Shown here one piece after another: positions 49,804 to 57,806 of a stretch of DNA of 64,000 bases. Below the pieces are notes generated by a model. That model was given only the letters and a program-made list of their open reading frames with translations, was not told the origin of the DNA and did not search any database. Each line of letters begins with the position of its first letter. Position 1 is the first letter of the stretch. Source of the DNA: Actinomadura violacea (GTDB lineage: Bacteria > Actinomycetota > Actinomycetes > Streptosporangiales > Streptosporangiaceae); contig NZ_JAGEPF010000005.1 of NCBI RefSeq assembly GCF_017573465.1, forward strand, positions 124,001-188,000. Direction: 5' to 3'. The position numbers and the translations under genes are program-made.

Positions 49804-50187
49804 ATGCCCGTCACTCCGATCGACCTCTTCGCTTCCCTCCTCCACTTCCGCCAGGGCGGCGACATCCGCGCCGAGAAACGGACGGTGTGCTCCGGGCACG
49901 ACGGCTGGCAGCTGACGGCCTTCCACGCGAAGACCGACGCCGACGTCCACGCCGACCGCTGGGAGGTCCACCCCGAGGCCGAGGAGGTCGTCTCCTGCCT
50001 CATCGGGAAGATCCGCCTCTACCTGCGCCCCGAGGAGCCGGGCCAGGAGGAGGAAGAGGTCCGGCTGACGGCCGGGACCGCCGCGATCGTCCCGCGCGGG
50101 CGGTGGCACCGGATCGCGCTGGACGTCCCCAGCAGCATCATGGCCGTCACCCTGCCGCACGGCAGCAGGCTGGAGGCGCACCGATGA
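49804..50187 (+). CDS. Small single-domain cupin protein
   Basis: 127 residues from ATG 49804. Cupin motifs: DADVHADRWEVHPEAEEVVSCLIGKIRLYL (motif 1 with His, His and Glu) and AGTAAIVPRGRWHRIALDVPSS (motif 2, P-x-G-x-x-H). Metal binding looks intact. The stop codon overlaps the ATG of the following ABC gene (ATGA), so it is translationally coupled to the transporter. A tailoring or sensing role for the transported compound is possible. Not related in sequence to the bicupins at 13114 and 19094. Confidence 0.85.
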   Translation: MPVTPIDLFASLLHFRQGGDIRAEKRTVCSGHDGWQLTAFHAKTDADVHADRWEVHPEAEEVVSCLIGKIRLYLRPEEPGQEEEEVRLTAGTAAIVPRGRWHRIALDVPSSIMAVTLPHGSRLEAHR

Positions 50188-52004
50188 CCGCCGCCGGCGT
50201 CGCCGCGCCGGTGCAGGGCGCCGGTGACGCGGCGGACCGCGACTCGGCCGGGCTGCTGCGGCCTCACCTCCCCGGCTTCGCCGCCCTCGTCGTCCTGCAG
50301 GTCATCGGCGCCCTGGCCGGTCTGGCGCCGCTCCTCGCGGTCGCCGAACTGGGCCGTTCGCTGCTGGCGCCCGGCCCGGTCGACCACGGCCACGTCCGGG
50401 CCGTCGTGATCGCGGGCGCGGTCGGGCTGCTCCTCCGGCTGCTGTTCACGGGCGCGTCGTCGGCGATCGGGCACCTGCTCGACGGCCGGGTGCAGCTCGA
50501 ATTCCGGCGGCGGCTCGCCGCGCGGCTCGGCCGCGTCCCGCTCGGCTGGCTGTCCGGGCGCCGGACCGGTGAGCTGGCGAAACTCGCCGGGGACGACGTG
50601 AGCGCCGTGCACCCGTTCATCGCCCACACTCCGGGCGAGCTGATCTCCGCGTTCGTCGTCCCGCTCGCGTCGCTGGTGTACCTGTTCACCATCGACTGGC
50701 GGCTGACACTGATCACACTCATCCCGGTGCTGCTGGCGGTGGCGCTCGTCCCGCTGATGATGACCCCGTCCCGTGTGCGCGCGCAGAAGGAGTTCGACGG
50801 CGCGATGGGACGCATCACGAACTCCGTCGTCGAGTTCGTCCAGGGCATCGCGGTCGTCAAGGCGTTCGGGGGCGGCGACCGCGCACTGCGCAGGTTCGGC
50901 ACGGCCGTGGACGACTTCGTCACCTCCTTCTCCCGGATGGTGAGCGCCCTCTCCGCGGTCGCGGCCGGGATGCAGGTGGTGCTGTCGCCGCCGTTCGTGC
51001 TGCTCACGGTCCTGACCGGCGGCGCGGCCCTCATCACCGGCGGCGGCATGGCCCCGGCCGACCTGCTGCCGTTCCTGCTGCTCGGGATGGGCCTGACCGC
51101 TCCGGTCGCGGTGCTCGGCCACGGCTTCGACGATCTGCAGGCCGCCCACCGCGCGGTCGGCCGGATCCGGGACGTGCTCGCGGTGCCGCCGCTGCCGGAG
51201 CCGGAGCATCCGGTCGCGCCGCGCGGTCACCGGGTGGAGCTGCGGGACGTCCGGTTCGGCTACCGCGCCGGCCACGAGGTGCTGCGCGGGATCGACCTCG
51301 TGCTCGAACCCGGGACGGTCACCGCGGTCGTCGGCCCGTCGGGAAGCGGGAAGTCGACGCTGGTCCGGCTGCTGCCGCGGTTCTTCGACCCGGCCGGCGG
51401 CTCGGTCTCGCTCGGCGGCGCCGACCTGCGCGACCTCGCCGCGCGGGACCTCCACCGGATGGTCTCGTTCGTGTTCCAGGACGTCCGCCTGCTGCGCGCG
51501 TCGGTCGCGGACAACATCGCGCTGGCGGTGCCGGACGCCGGCCTCGACGCGATCGCCGACGCGGCGCGGCGTGCGAACGTCCATGACCGCGTCCTCGAAC
51601 TGCCGCGCGGCTACGACACCGTCATCGGCGAGGACGCGGAACTGTCGGGCGGCGAGGCGCAGCGGATCGCGATCGCCCGCGCGCTGCTCGCCGACACACC
51701 CGTCCTGGTGCTCGACGAGGCGACCGCGTTCGCCGACCCGCAGACCGAACTGGCGGTGCGGCGGGCCCTGACGGCGCCGGACGGCGACCGGACGGTGCTG
51801 GTCATCGCCCACCGCCTGGAGACGATCACCGACGCCGACACGATCGTGATGCTGGAGGACGGGGCGGTCGCCGAACGCGGCACGCCCGCCGAACTGCTGG
51901 CCCGGGACGGGAGGTTCGCGGCGTTCTGGCGGTCCCACCGGGCGGCGGTCGCCGGCGGGACCGGGCCCCGGGACGGCGCGCCACAAGGAGACGACCTGCG
52001 ATGA
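50184..52004 (+). CDS. ABC transporter, fused permease/ATPase, subunit 1 (IrtA/YbtP-like)
   Basis: 606 residues from ATG 50184. TMD with six helices (FAALVVLQVIGALAGLAPLLA, then VVPLASLVYLFTIDWRLTLI). ATPase: Walker A VVGPSGSGKSTLVRLL, Q-loop FVFQDVRLL, signature LSGGEAQRIAIARAL, Walker B VLVLDEATAFADPQTELAV, H-loop VIAHRLE. The D-E-A-T-A-F-A-D-P form is characteristic of the half-transporters YbtP/IrtA that import ferric siderophores despite an exporter fold (family knowledge). Pairs with the next gene, which it overlaps by 4 bases. Confidence 0.92.
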   Translation: MTAAGVAAPVQGAGDAADRDSAGLLRPHLPGFAALVVLQVIGALAGLAPLLAVAELGRSLLAPGPVDHGHVRAVVIAGAVGLLLRLLFTGASSAIGHLLDGRVQLEFRRRLAARLGRVPLGWLSGRRTGELAKLAGDDVSAVHPFIAHTPGELISAFVVPLASLVYLFTIDWRLTLITLIPVLLAVALVPLMMTPSRVRAQKEFDGAMGRITNSVVEFVQGIAVVKAFGGGDRALRRFGTAVDDFVTSFSRMVSALSAVAAGMQVVLSPPFVLLTVLTGGAALITGGGMAPADLLPFLLLGMGLTAPVAVLGHGFDDLQAAHRAVGRIRDVLAVPPLPEPEHPVAPRGHRVELRDVRFGYRAGHEVLRGIDLVLEPGTVTAVVGPSGSGKSTLVRLLPRFFDPAGGSVSLGGADLRDLAARDLHRMVSFVFQDVRLLRASVADNIALAVPDAGLDAIADAARRANVHDRVLELPRGYDTVIGEDAELSGGEAQRIAIARALLADTPVLVLDEATAFADPQTELAVRRALTAPDGDRTVLVIAHRLETITDADTIVMLEDGAVAERGTPAELLARDGRFAAFWRSHRAAVAGGTGPRDGAPQGDDLR

Positions 52005-53737
52005 TCTCGATGCTGCTGCGCGTGCTGGGCGACCGGTACGCCCGCCCGGTGCGCCGCACCGTCGCGCTGATGACGATGACCGCGGTGGTCGAGGGCCTGT
52101 CGTACGCGCTGCTGGTCCCCGTCCTGCGGGCGCTCTTCGGGAGCACGCCCGGGGGCGCCCGGCCCTGGCTGATCGCGTTCGGGGCCGCGGTCGCGGTGTA
52201 CGCGGTCCTGCGGTACGTGAGCGACCTGTCCGGGTTCCGCGTCGGGACCACGCTGCTGCGCGGCATGTACCGCCGGCTCGGCGACCATCTGGCGCGGCTG
52301 CCCGTCGGCTGGTACGGCCCGCGCCGCGTCGGCGAGGTGTCGGTGCTGGCCGGGCGCGGCGTCCTGCAGGCGATGAGCGCGATCGCGCACCTGCTGGGCC
52401 CACTCGTGTCCGCCTGCGCGACGCCGCTGACCATCGTCGCCGTCATGCTCGCCTTCGACTGGCGGATGGGGCTGGCGGCGCTGCTCGCCGTACCGGCCGT
52501 CGCGGTGATCCAGGCCTGGGCGGGACGGGCGACGGCCGCCGCCGACGCCGAGCGCGCCGACCGCGACCACGAGGCCGCGGCGCGGGTCATCGAGTACGTG
52601 CAGGCCCAGCCGGTGCTGCGCGCCGGCGGCCGGACCGCCGAACGCTTCGAGATGCTCGACGACGCGCTGCGCGGGCTGCAGCGCGCGTCCCGCCGGTCGC
52701 TGGTGTCGGCGCTGCCGGGCGTCCTCGGCCTGACGCTGACGGTTCAGGCCGTGTTCACGGCGCTGCTGGCCCTCGGCGCCTACCTCGCGCTCGGCGGGGA
52801 CATCGGCACCGCCGACCTGCTGGCGATCCTCGTGCTCGCCGCCCGCTGCGCGGACCCGCTGCTGTCGCTGTCGGAGATCGGCGGCAAGCTGCGCGGTGCG
52901 CGCGCCGAACTGGTACGGCTCGACGCGGTGCTGAGCAGCCAGCCGCTGCCGGAGCCCCGCGAACCGGTCCGGCCGCTGCACCACGGCCTGGAGTTCGACT
53001 CCGTCGCCTTCCGGCACGGCGACCGGACGGTGCTCGACGGTGTGTCGCTGTCGGTCCCGGAAGGGCGACGGCTCGCCGTGGTCGGTCCGTCGGGCGCGGG
53101 CAAGAGCACGCTGCTGCAGCTGGTCGCGCGGTTCTACGACGTGGACGTCGGCGCCGTCCGCATGGGCGGCGCCGACGTCCGCGACATCAGCACGGACGTG
53201 CTGATGTCGCAGATCGCCGTGGTGTTCCAGGACGTCTACCTGTTCGACGGCACGATCGAGGAGAACGTCCGGCTCGGCCGCCCCGGCGCGAGCGAGGCGG
53301 AGGTGCGGGCGGCGGCGAGCGCGGCGCGGCTGGACGAGGTCGTCGGACGGCTGCCCGGCGGATGGGCGGCGCGCGTCGGCGAGGGCGGCGAACTGCTGTC
53401 GGGCGGCGAACGCCAGCGCGTCTCGATCGCGCGGGCGCTGCTGAAGGACGCGCCCGTCGTGCTGCTCGACGAGGTGACGTCCGCGCTGGACCCGGTCAAC
53501 GAGGCGGCCGTCCACGACGGCATCGAGCGGCTGGTGGCGGGCCGGACGGTGGTGATGGTGGCGCACCGGATGCGGACCGTCCGCCGCGCGGACCACGTCG
53601 CCTTCCTGGACGGCGGCCGGATCGTCGAGGAGGGCACCCACGACGAGCTGCTGCGCCGCGGCGGCCGCTACGCCGACTACTGGGACCTCTCCACGAACTC
53701 CGTGCCGGCCGGACCACGATCGGCGGCCCGGCCGTGA
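52001..53737 (+). CDS. ABC transporter, fused permease/ATPase, subunit 2 (IrtB/YbtQ-like)
   Basis: 578 residues from ATG 52001. TMD starts RRTVALMTMTAVVEGLSYALLVPVLRAL and includes VSDLSGFRVGTTLLRGMYRRLGDHLARLPVGWYG, typical of YbtQ/IrtB-like halves. ATPase: Walker A VVGPSGAGKSTLLQLV, VVFQDVYLFDGTIEENV, signature LSGGERQRVSIARALL, Walker B VVLLDEVTSALDPVNE, VMVAHRMRT, and the C-terminal GGRYADYWDLS. A heterodimeric importer or exporter with subunit 1. Iron-siderophore uptake is the leading guess, but no siderophore synthetase is in the window. Confidence 0.92.
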   Translation: MISMLLRVLGDRYARPVRRTVALMTMTAVVEGLSYALLVPVLRALFGSTPGGARPWLIAFGAAVAVYAVLRYVSDLSGFRVGTTLLRGMYRRLGDHLARLPVGWYGPRRVGEVSVLAGRGVLQAMSAIAHLLGPLVSACATPLTIVAVMLAFDWRMGLAALLAVPAVAVIQAWAGRATAAADAERADRDHEAAARVIEYVQAQPVLRAGGRTAERFEMLDDALRGLQRASRRSLVSALPGVLGLTLTVQAVFTALLALGAYLALGGDIGTADLLAILVLAARCADPLLSLSEIGGKLRGARAELVRLDAVLSSQPLPEPREPVRPLHHGLEFDSVAFRHGDRTVLDGVSLSVPEGRRLAVVGPSGAGKSTLLQLVARFYDVDVGAVRMGGADVRDISTDVLMSQIAVVFQDVYLFDGTIEENVRLGRPGASEAEVRAAASAARLDEVVGRLPGGWAARVGEGGELLSGGERQRVSIARALLKDAPVVLLDEVTSALDPVNEAAVHDGIERLVAGRTVVMVAHRMRTVRRADHVAFLDGGRIVEEGTHDELLRRGGRYADYWDLSTNSVPAGPRSAARP

Positions 53738-53742
53738 CCGGC

Positions 53743-54252
53743 CTACCCGCCCATCACCTGGGTCACATGCGTGCCCTCCGGCAGCGGGCGCAGGATCGTC
53801 CACAACGGCCGGACATGCGACTTCACCATCTTCCAGCGCCCGTCCTCGACGACGTACTCGTCGTCGTACTCCGCCGCCATGAGCAGCTCGGTGTTGTCGA
53901 CCCGGTTCACCTGCCTGAAGCGCAGCGTCCAGGTGCCGGACGCCCTGGAATCGTCCAGCACGGTGATGACCGGGTGGAAGCCGTGGTGCATGTCCAGCAC
54001 CGCGTACCCGCCGTCGACCTCGCGCAGCGCGATGTCGCTGAACACCTTCGTCAGCGCGTCCGCGTCCGCGAACGTCCCGAGCGAGCCGTAGTCGATCGAC
54101 GCGGCGCCCTTGGTGAAGCAGTCCCGGAACGCGACGGGGTCCTTCCCGTCGCACGCGCTCCAGTACCGGTGCTTGAGGGCCTTGATCGCCTCGATCCGCT
54201 CCAGGTCCGCCACCCGCTGCTCCAGGGAACGCTCCCCTGCGGCCTCCGCCAT
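53743..54252 (-). CDS. SnoaL-like (NTF2-fold) protein
   Basis: 169 residues from ATG 54252. NTF2-like core: IEAIKALKHRYWSACDGKDPVAFRDCFTKGAASIDYGSLGTFADADALTKVFSDIA, MHHGFHPVITVLDDSRASGTWTLRF and EYVVEDGRWKMVKSHV. The paired YW...D and H-x-G-F-H positions are typical of SnoaL_4-type dehydratase/isomerase-like proteins, some acting on aromatics or polyketides. Convergent with the ABC gene. Confidence 0.88.
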   Translation of the reverse strand: MAEAAGERSLEQRVADLERIEAIKALKHRYWSACDGKDPVAFRDCFTKGAASIDYGSLGTFADADALTKVFSDIALREVDGGYAVLDMHHGFHPVITVLDDSRASGTWTLRFRQVNRVDNTELLMAAEYDDEYVVEDGRWKMVKSHVRPLWTILRPLPEGTHVTQVMGG

Positions 54253-54421
54253 CCCGAACCCCTCTCAGAGTGGATCACGCAACGCTAACCGCGTGCGCCG
54301 GACGGGGCGCCGCGCGTTCCCGGCCAGCGGGAGCATGGGCCGCGGAGAAAAAGAATGGGCGGAACGTCGGCCGGCTGCTAACGTGCCGGAGGCCGTGAAC
54401 GCAGGCGAGGAGGTGAGACCC

Positions 54422-54475
54422 ATGAACGCTGTACCGAAGTGGGTGCTCCCCTTCATCCTCACGGTAGGCGACTGA
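54422..54475 (+). CDS. 17-residue leader peptide, candidate translational-attenuation uORF
   Basis: ATG 54422 is preceded by GAGGAGGTGA, close to a perfect anti-Shine-Dalgarno match and much stronger than most sites in the window. The peptide is MNAVPKWVLPFILTVGD, hydrophobic, with no further homology recognised. The stop codon (54473-54475) is followed immediately by the left arm of a hairpin enclosing the start of the next gene. A frame this short with so strong a ribosome site, placed directly before such a structure, suggests a regulatory leader and not a functional product. A plausible -10 (TAACGT) lies at 54379-54384, with an AT-rich run (GAGAAAAAGAAT) further upstream. Confidence 0.65.
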   Translation: MNAVPKWVLPFILTVGD

Positions 54476-54530
54476 CATAGGTGTCGCCGGGAGCGCCCCA
54501 GACAGGCACTCCCGAAAGGCAACACCTATG
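54476..54530 (+). promoter_or_regulatory. Hairpin sequestering the hydrolase ribosome-binding site
   Basis: Left arm CATAGGTGT (54476-54484) pairs with ACACCTATG (54522-54530), whose last three bases are the hydrolase ATG. GCC (54486-54488) pairs with GGC (54518-54520) and GGGAG (54489-54493) with CTCCC (54509-54513). The hydrolase Shine-Dalgarno (GAAAGG, 54514-54519) lies inside the structure. A competing stem is possible between GGCGAC at the leader end (54467-54472) and GTCGCC (54483-54488), which would open the main hairpin. Confidence 0.65.
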
Positions 54531-55295
54531 CATTCCCTGCGCTTCACCGCGTCGATGACGTCCGACGGCGTCCTCGAACGCGACTTCACCCTCGGCGAGG
54601 TCACCGGCGTCCTGTGGTCGCCGGCCTCCGGCCCCGGCCACGCTCCGCTGATCCTGATGGGCCACGGCGGCGGCCTGCACAAGAAGACCCCGGCGCTCAT
54701 GGCCCGGGCACGCCACCTCGCCACCACCTGCGGCTACACCGTCGCCGCCATCGACGCCCCCGGGCACGGCGACCGGCCCCGCACCGCCGAGGACGACCAG
54801 GCCCGCGCCGAACTCCGGCGGGCGGTCGCGGCGGGCGAGCCGATCGGCCCGGTCAGCGCCCGGTACGGCGCCTCGCTCGCGGAGCGTGCCGTCCCGGAAT
54901 GGCAGACCACCCTGGACGCCCTCCAGGACCTGCCGGAGATCGGCCCCGACGCGCCGATCGCCTACGGCGGCGGCATCACGCTCGGCACCGCGATCGGGAT
55001 GCCGCTCACCGCGGCCGACCCGCGGATCACCGCCGCGATCTTCGGCGGCGGGTTCGTCGTGCACGACGCCCTGCTGGAGGCGGCGCGGCGCATCACCGTC
55101 CCGGTCCTGTTCCTGCTCCAGTGGGACGACGAGCACGTCGACCGGCAGTCCGCGCTCGGGCTGTTCGACGCGATCGGGACCAAGGAGAAGACGATGCACG
55201 CCAACCTCGGCGGGCACGGCGGGGTGCCCGCGTTCGAGGACCCGGCCCCGTTCCTCGTCCGGCACCTCGGCCGGGCGACCATGTCACCGGCCTGA
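54528..55295 (+). CDS. Alpha/beta hydrolase with Thr in the nucleophile position
   Basis: 255 residues from ATG 54528. Fold landmarks: PLILMGHGGGLHKKTPALMARARHLA (oxyanion region), YTVAAIDAPGHGDRPR, WQTTLDALQDLPEIG, then the nucleophile elbow PIAYGGGITLGTAIG. The expected G-x-S-x-G is G149-I-T151-L-G, so Ser is replaced by Thr. Later LLQWDDEHVD (acid, residue 200 or 201) and ANLGGHGGVPAF (His230) complete the site. No signal peptide. As I recall, close family members read W-G-V-S-L-G here. It may be a weak or altered esterase, or a binding protein. Expression seems gated by the leader/hairpin upstream. Confidence 0.88.
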   Translation: MHSLRFTASMTSDGVLERDFTLGEVTGVLWSPASGPGHAPLILMGHGGGLHKKTPALMARARHLATTCGYTVAAIDAPGHGDRPRTAEDDQARAELRRAVAAGEPIGPVSARYGASLAERAVPEWQTTLDALQDLPEIGPDAPIAYGGGITLGTAIGMPLTAADPRITAAIFGGGFVVHDALLEAARRITVPVLFLLQWDDEHVDRQSALGLFDAIGTKEKTMHANLGGHGGVPAFEDPAPFLVRHLGRATMSPA

Positions 55296-55301
55296 CGCCA
55301 C

Positions 55302-55341
55302 GGCACCGGCGCCCGGCCCCGTACGGCCGGGCGCCGGTGCC
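55302..55341. terminator. Bidirectional hairpin terminator, 17-bp perfect stem
   Basis: GGCACCGGCGCCCGGCC (55302-55318) and its exact complement (55325-55341) with the 6-base loop CCGTAC, lying between the convergent hydrolase gene and the repeat-protein gene. Confidence 0.8.
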
Positions 55342-55381
55342 CGTCGTCCCGTTTCGCTACTCCGGCACCGGGCGGCCGCGG

Positions 55382-56809
55382 CTACCGGGTGACCATCCGG
55401 AGCAGAGCGCGGCCGAGTTCGCGGACGGAGTCCTCGGCCTCCTGCAGCGCCCCCTGCAGGTCACCGCCCTCGTCCTTGCGCTCGGGTTCGGGCTCCTCGC
55501 CATTCCCCTCGTCGCTGGAGCCGGAGCCGGACGGCGCATCCTCCCCGTCCTCCTCACGGGACGCCTCAGGGGCTTCCTCTCCGTTCCCCTCGCCGGTCTC
55601 CTCTGTGTCCTCCCCCGCATCCCCCTCAGCTTTCTGACCTGCACCTTCGTCCGCTTTCTTGGTGTCTGCGTCGGCCCCGTCACCCGTATCCTCAGCGGCG
55701 GCGTCTTCGCCCTTGCCCGCGGCTTCGGCGGCCTGGCCTGAGCCGTCGCCTGCGGTCCGAGCTACCGCACCGGCGGCTTCGCCCGCGCCCTCGCCTGCAT
55801 TCTTGGTGGCGGCGCCGGCCCCGTCACCCACGGCCGAAGCGGCCTGGCCTGCGCCCTTGCCTGCGTTCTCTGCCGCCGCGCCGGCGCCCTTGCCTGCGCC
55901 TTCGGCGGCCTTGCCCGCGCCCTTGCCCGTGCTCTCGGCGGCCTTGCCCGCGCCTTCGCCGACGCTGCCCGCGGCTTCGCCGGTGCCTTCGCCGACCTTG
56001 TCGACGGCGCCGCCCGTGCCCTTCCCGACTTCCTTCGCTGCGCCGCCGGTGCCCTCGCCGACGTCCTTCACGGCACCGCCCGCGCCCTTGCCGACCTCCT
56101 TGGCAGCGCCGCCGGTGCCTTCACCGACGTCCTTCACCGCGCCGCCGGCGCCTTCACCGACGTCCTTCACGGCACCACCCGCGCCTTCACCGACGTCCTC
56201 GACCGCGCGGCCCGTGCCCTTCCCGACGTCCTTGACGGCACCACCGGCGCCCTCGCCGACGTCCTTCACGGCACCACCCGCGCCTTCACCGACGTCCTCG
56301 ACCGCGCGGCCCGTGCCCTTCCCGACGTCCTCGACGGCGCCCCTGGCGCCCTTGCCGACCTCGCCGACCGCCTCGCCGGTCCCGCTGCCGATGTCGGTCA
56401 CGGCGGCCTCCACGCCGCGGCCGAGATGCTCGAGGATCTGCGGGTTCCGGTCGAGGGTGGTCAGGACCCGGTCGACGATCCGGGCCACGTTGTCGAGCCG
56501 GACCTGGAGCATCGCCTGCGCGCCGACGCCTTTGATCTCCAGCTTGACCCGGCCGAGGCCCACGTCTGCGCCCACGTTCAGCTTGAGCAGGTCGAGCACC
56601 TCGGCGACCAGCGAGACGTGCGCCTCGAGGTCGTTGACCTCCAGGGAGATCTCGTCGACCTTGACCTCGGGCACATTGAGGTAGACGTCCGGTCCTTCGG
56701 CGGAGGGGCTCTTCTCGTCGTGCGGGACGATCCGCCCGGTCTTCTCCGGGACCTCGCCGGACTCGCTCCGGTCGCGGTCGGGGCTCGTGCCCGCAGCGTT
56801 GTCGGCCAT
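55382..56809 (-). CDS. Large 11-residue-repeat protein, acidic C-terminus
   Basis: 475 residues from ATG 56809 (GGAGGAG upstream). N-terminal part (about 38-140) is a folded domain: PDVYLNVPEVKVDEISLEVN, AHVSLVAEVLDLLKLNVGAD, LDNVARIVDRVLTTLDRNPQ. Residues 141-349 comprise 19 contiguous 11-residue units of the type G-(E/K)-G-x-G-x-A-(V/A)-x-x-V, which would form an amphipathic helix or elongated rod like LEA or phasin-type repeats. The rest is highly acidic and disordered-looking (EDTEETGEGNGEEAPEASRE). The gene directly follows the SRPBCC gene (34 bp) and likely shares its transcript. Function unknown; possibly a structural or surface-binding protein. Confidence 0.85.
   Translation of the reverse strand: MADNAAGTSPDRDRSESGEVPEKTGRIVPHDEKSPSAEGPDVYLNVPEVKVDEISLEVNDLEAHVSLVAEVLDLLKLNVGADVGLGRVKLEIKGVGAQAMLQVRLDNVARIVDRVLTTLDRNPQILEHLGRGVEAAVTDIGSGTGEAVGEVGKGARGAVEDVGKGTGRAVEDVGEGAGGAVKDVGEGAGGAVKDVGKGTGRAVEDVGEGAGGAVKDVGEGAGGAVKDVGEGTGGAAKEVGKGAGGAVKDVGEGTGGAAKEVGKGTGGAVDKVGEGTGEAAGSVGEGAGKAAESTGKGAGKAAEGAGKGAGAAAENAGKGAGQAASAVGDGAGAATKNAGEGAGEAAGAVARTAGDGSGQAAEAAGKGEDAAAEDTGDGADADTKKADEGAGQKAEGDAGEDTEETGEGNGEEAPEASREEDGEDAPSGSGSSDEGNGEEPEPERKDEGGDLQGALQEAEDSVRELGRALLRMVTR
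55763..56389. repeat. 19 x 33-bp tandem repeats within the repeat-protein gene
   Basis: Each unit encodes 11 residues. Two consecutive 99-bp blocks (56225-56323 and 56126-56224) encode identical three-unit sequences (GKGTGRAVEDV, GEGAGGAVKDV, GEGAGGAVKDV) and are near-identical in DNA, indicating recent expansion. Units become more divergent toward the 3' end of the gene. Confidence 0.85.
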
Positions 56810-56843
56810 GGCTCCTCCAAGCCGGGGATCGGGGACGGGCGGA

Positions 56844-57806
56844 TCAGTCCTCGCCGCGCCCTTCCTTCTGCTCCTGCTCCTTGTTCTCCTGCTCCTTCTT
56901 CTCCTGCTCGATCGCGTCCTCGTGCGTCCGGACGACCTCGCCATCGCGGATCTCGCCGCGCCAGCCCTCGGTGTCGTCCTGCTCCAGCATCGTGCGCGTC
57001 ATCATGTGGCGCTCGATGTGCTTGAAGTCGAGGCGGAGCCGGCGCCCCTGGGCGCGCCACAGGTTCGCGGTCTTCTCGACGAAGCCGTCCGGGTGGTACT
57101 CGGCGACCAGGAGGATCCGGGTCAGGGTGGGGGCGAGCTCGTGGAAGGTGATCGAGCCGTCGACGTACCCCTTCGGACCCTCGGACTTCCAGACGATGCG
57201 CTCGTCGGGCACCTGCTCGACGATCGTGGACTTCCAGGTGCGGTGGGAGAAGAAGATCTTGGCCCGCCAGTTGAGCTGCTCGTCGGACTCCTGCTCGACG
57301 CTCTCGACCTTGCTGGTCATGCTCGGGAAGTCGGCGAACTGGGTCCACTGGTCGTAGGCGACGCGTCTCGGCAGGCCGACGTCGAACTTCTCGACGATGT
57401 TGGTGGCCTTGGCCTCGTCGCTGCCGCCGCCACCGCCGCCGTCGCCGGATCCGACGGCCTTCTTGGCGGTCTCCTTGGCGCCCGTCATGCCCGCTTTGAG
57501 GCCCGCCTTGAGCGGGGACTTGCCCTCGCCCAGGGTCTTGGCGCCCGTGGCGGCCATCTTCGCGGCGGTGCCGCCGCCGTTTCCGTTTCCGTCTCCGCCG
57601 CCGTCGCCGGAGCCGTCTCCGACCGCGTCGGTCAGCCGCCCGGTCATGTTCTTCACCGTTCCGCTGGCGGTGTGGAGGGCCCGGACCATCAGCGCCTGGA
57701 CGAACTCCTGCCCGGCCTGTTTGAGCTGGTCGATGGGGAGAGCGTCGGACGGGCCGTGGGCGGACTCCTGCTTCCGGTCAGTGTCGGGAGGGCTGGTTCC
57801 AGCCAT
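56844..57806 (-). CDS. SRPBCC-family protein with disordered N-terminus
   Basis: 320 residues from ATG 57806; a GTG six bases upstream is also possible. The first 130 residues are Gly/Ala/Lys-rich with GDGSGDGGGDGNGNGGG and a short helical segment. Residues about 133-290 form a START/SRPBCC domain: ATNIVEKFDVGLPRRVAYDQWTQFADFPSMTSKVESVEQES, IVEQVPDERIVWKSEG, VDGSITFHELAPTLTRILLVAEYHPDG. A Glu/Lys/Gln-rich charged tail ends it. SRPBCC proteins bind hydrophobic ligands. Proteins of this architecture commonly accompany gas-vesicle gene clusters in actinomycetes (from memory), but no gvp gene is present here. Likely an operon with the repeat protein. Confidence 0.85.
   Translation of the reverse strand: MAGTSPPDTDRKQESAHGPSDALPIDQLKQAGQEFVQALMVRALHTASGTVKNMTGRLTDAVGDGSGDGGGDGNGNGGGTAAKMAATGAKTLGEGKSPLKAGLKAGMTGAKETAKKAVGSGDGGGGGGSDEAKATNIVEKFDVGLPRRVAYDQWTQFADFPSMTSKVESVEQESDEQLNWRAKIFFSHRTWKSTIVEQVPDERIVWKSEGPKGYVDGSITFHELAPTLTRILLVAEYHPDGFVEKTANLWRAQGRRLRLDFKHIERHMMTRTMLEQDDTEGWRGEIRDGEVVRTHEDAIEQEKKEQENKEQEQKEGRGED

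Noticed and set aside
48477..50183. Extended reading frame upstream of the first ABC gene
   Set aside because: Arg/Pro/Gly-rich shadow of the MFS gene; the ABC protein starts at ATG 50184, overlapping the cupin stop.
55763..56389. 33-bp repeats considered as a CRISPR array
   Set aside because: Repeats are contiguous without spacers, in frame and encode an undecad; no cas genes.
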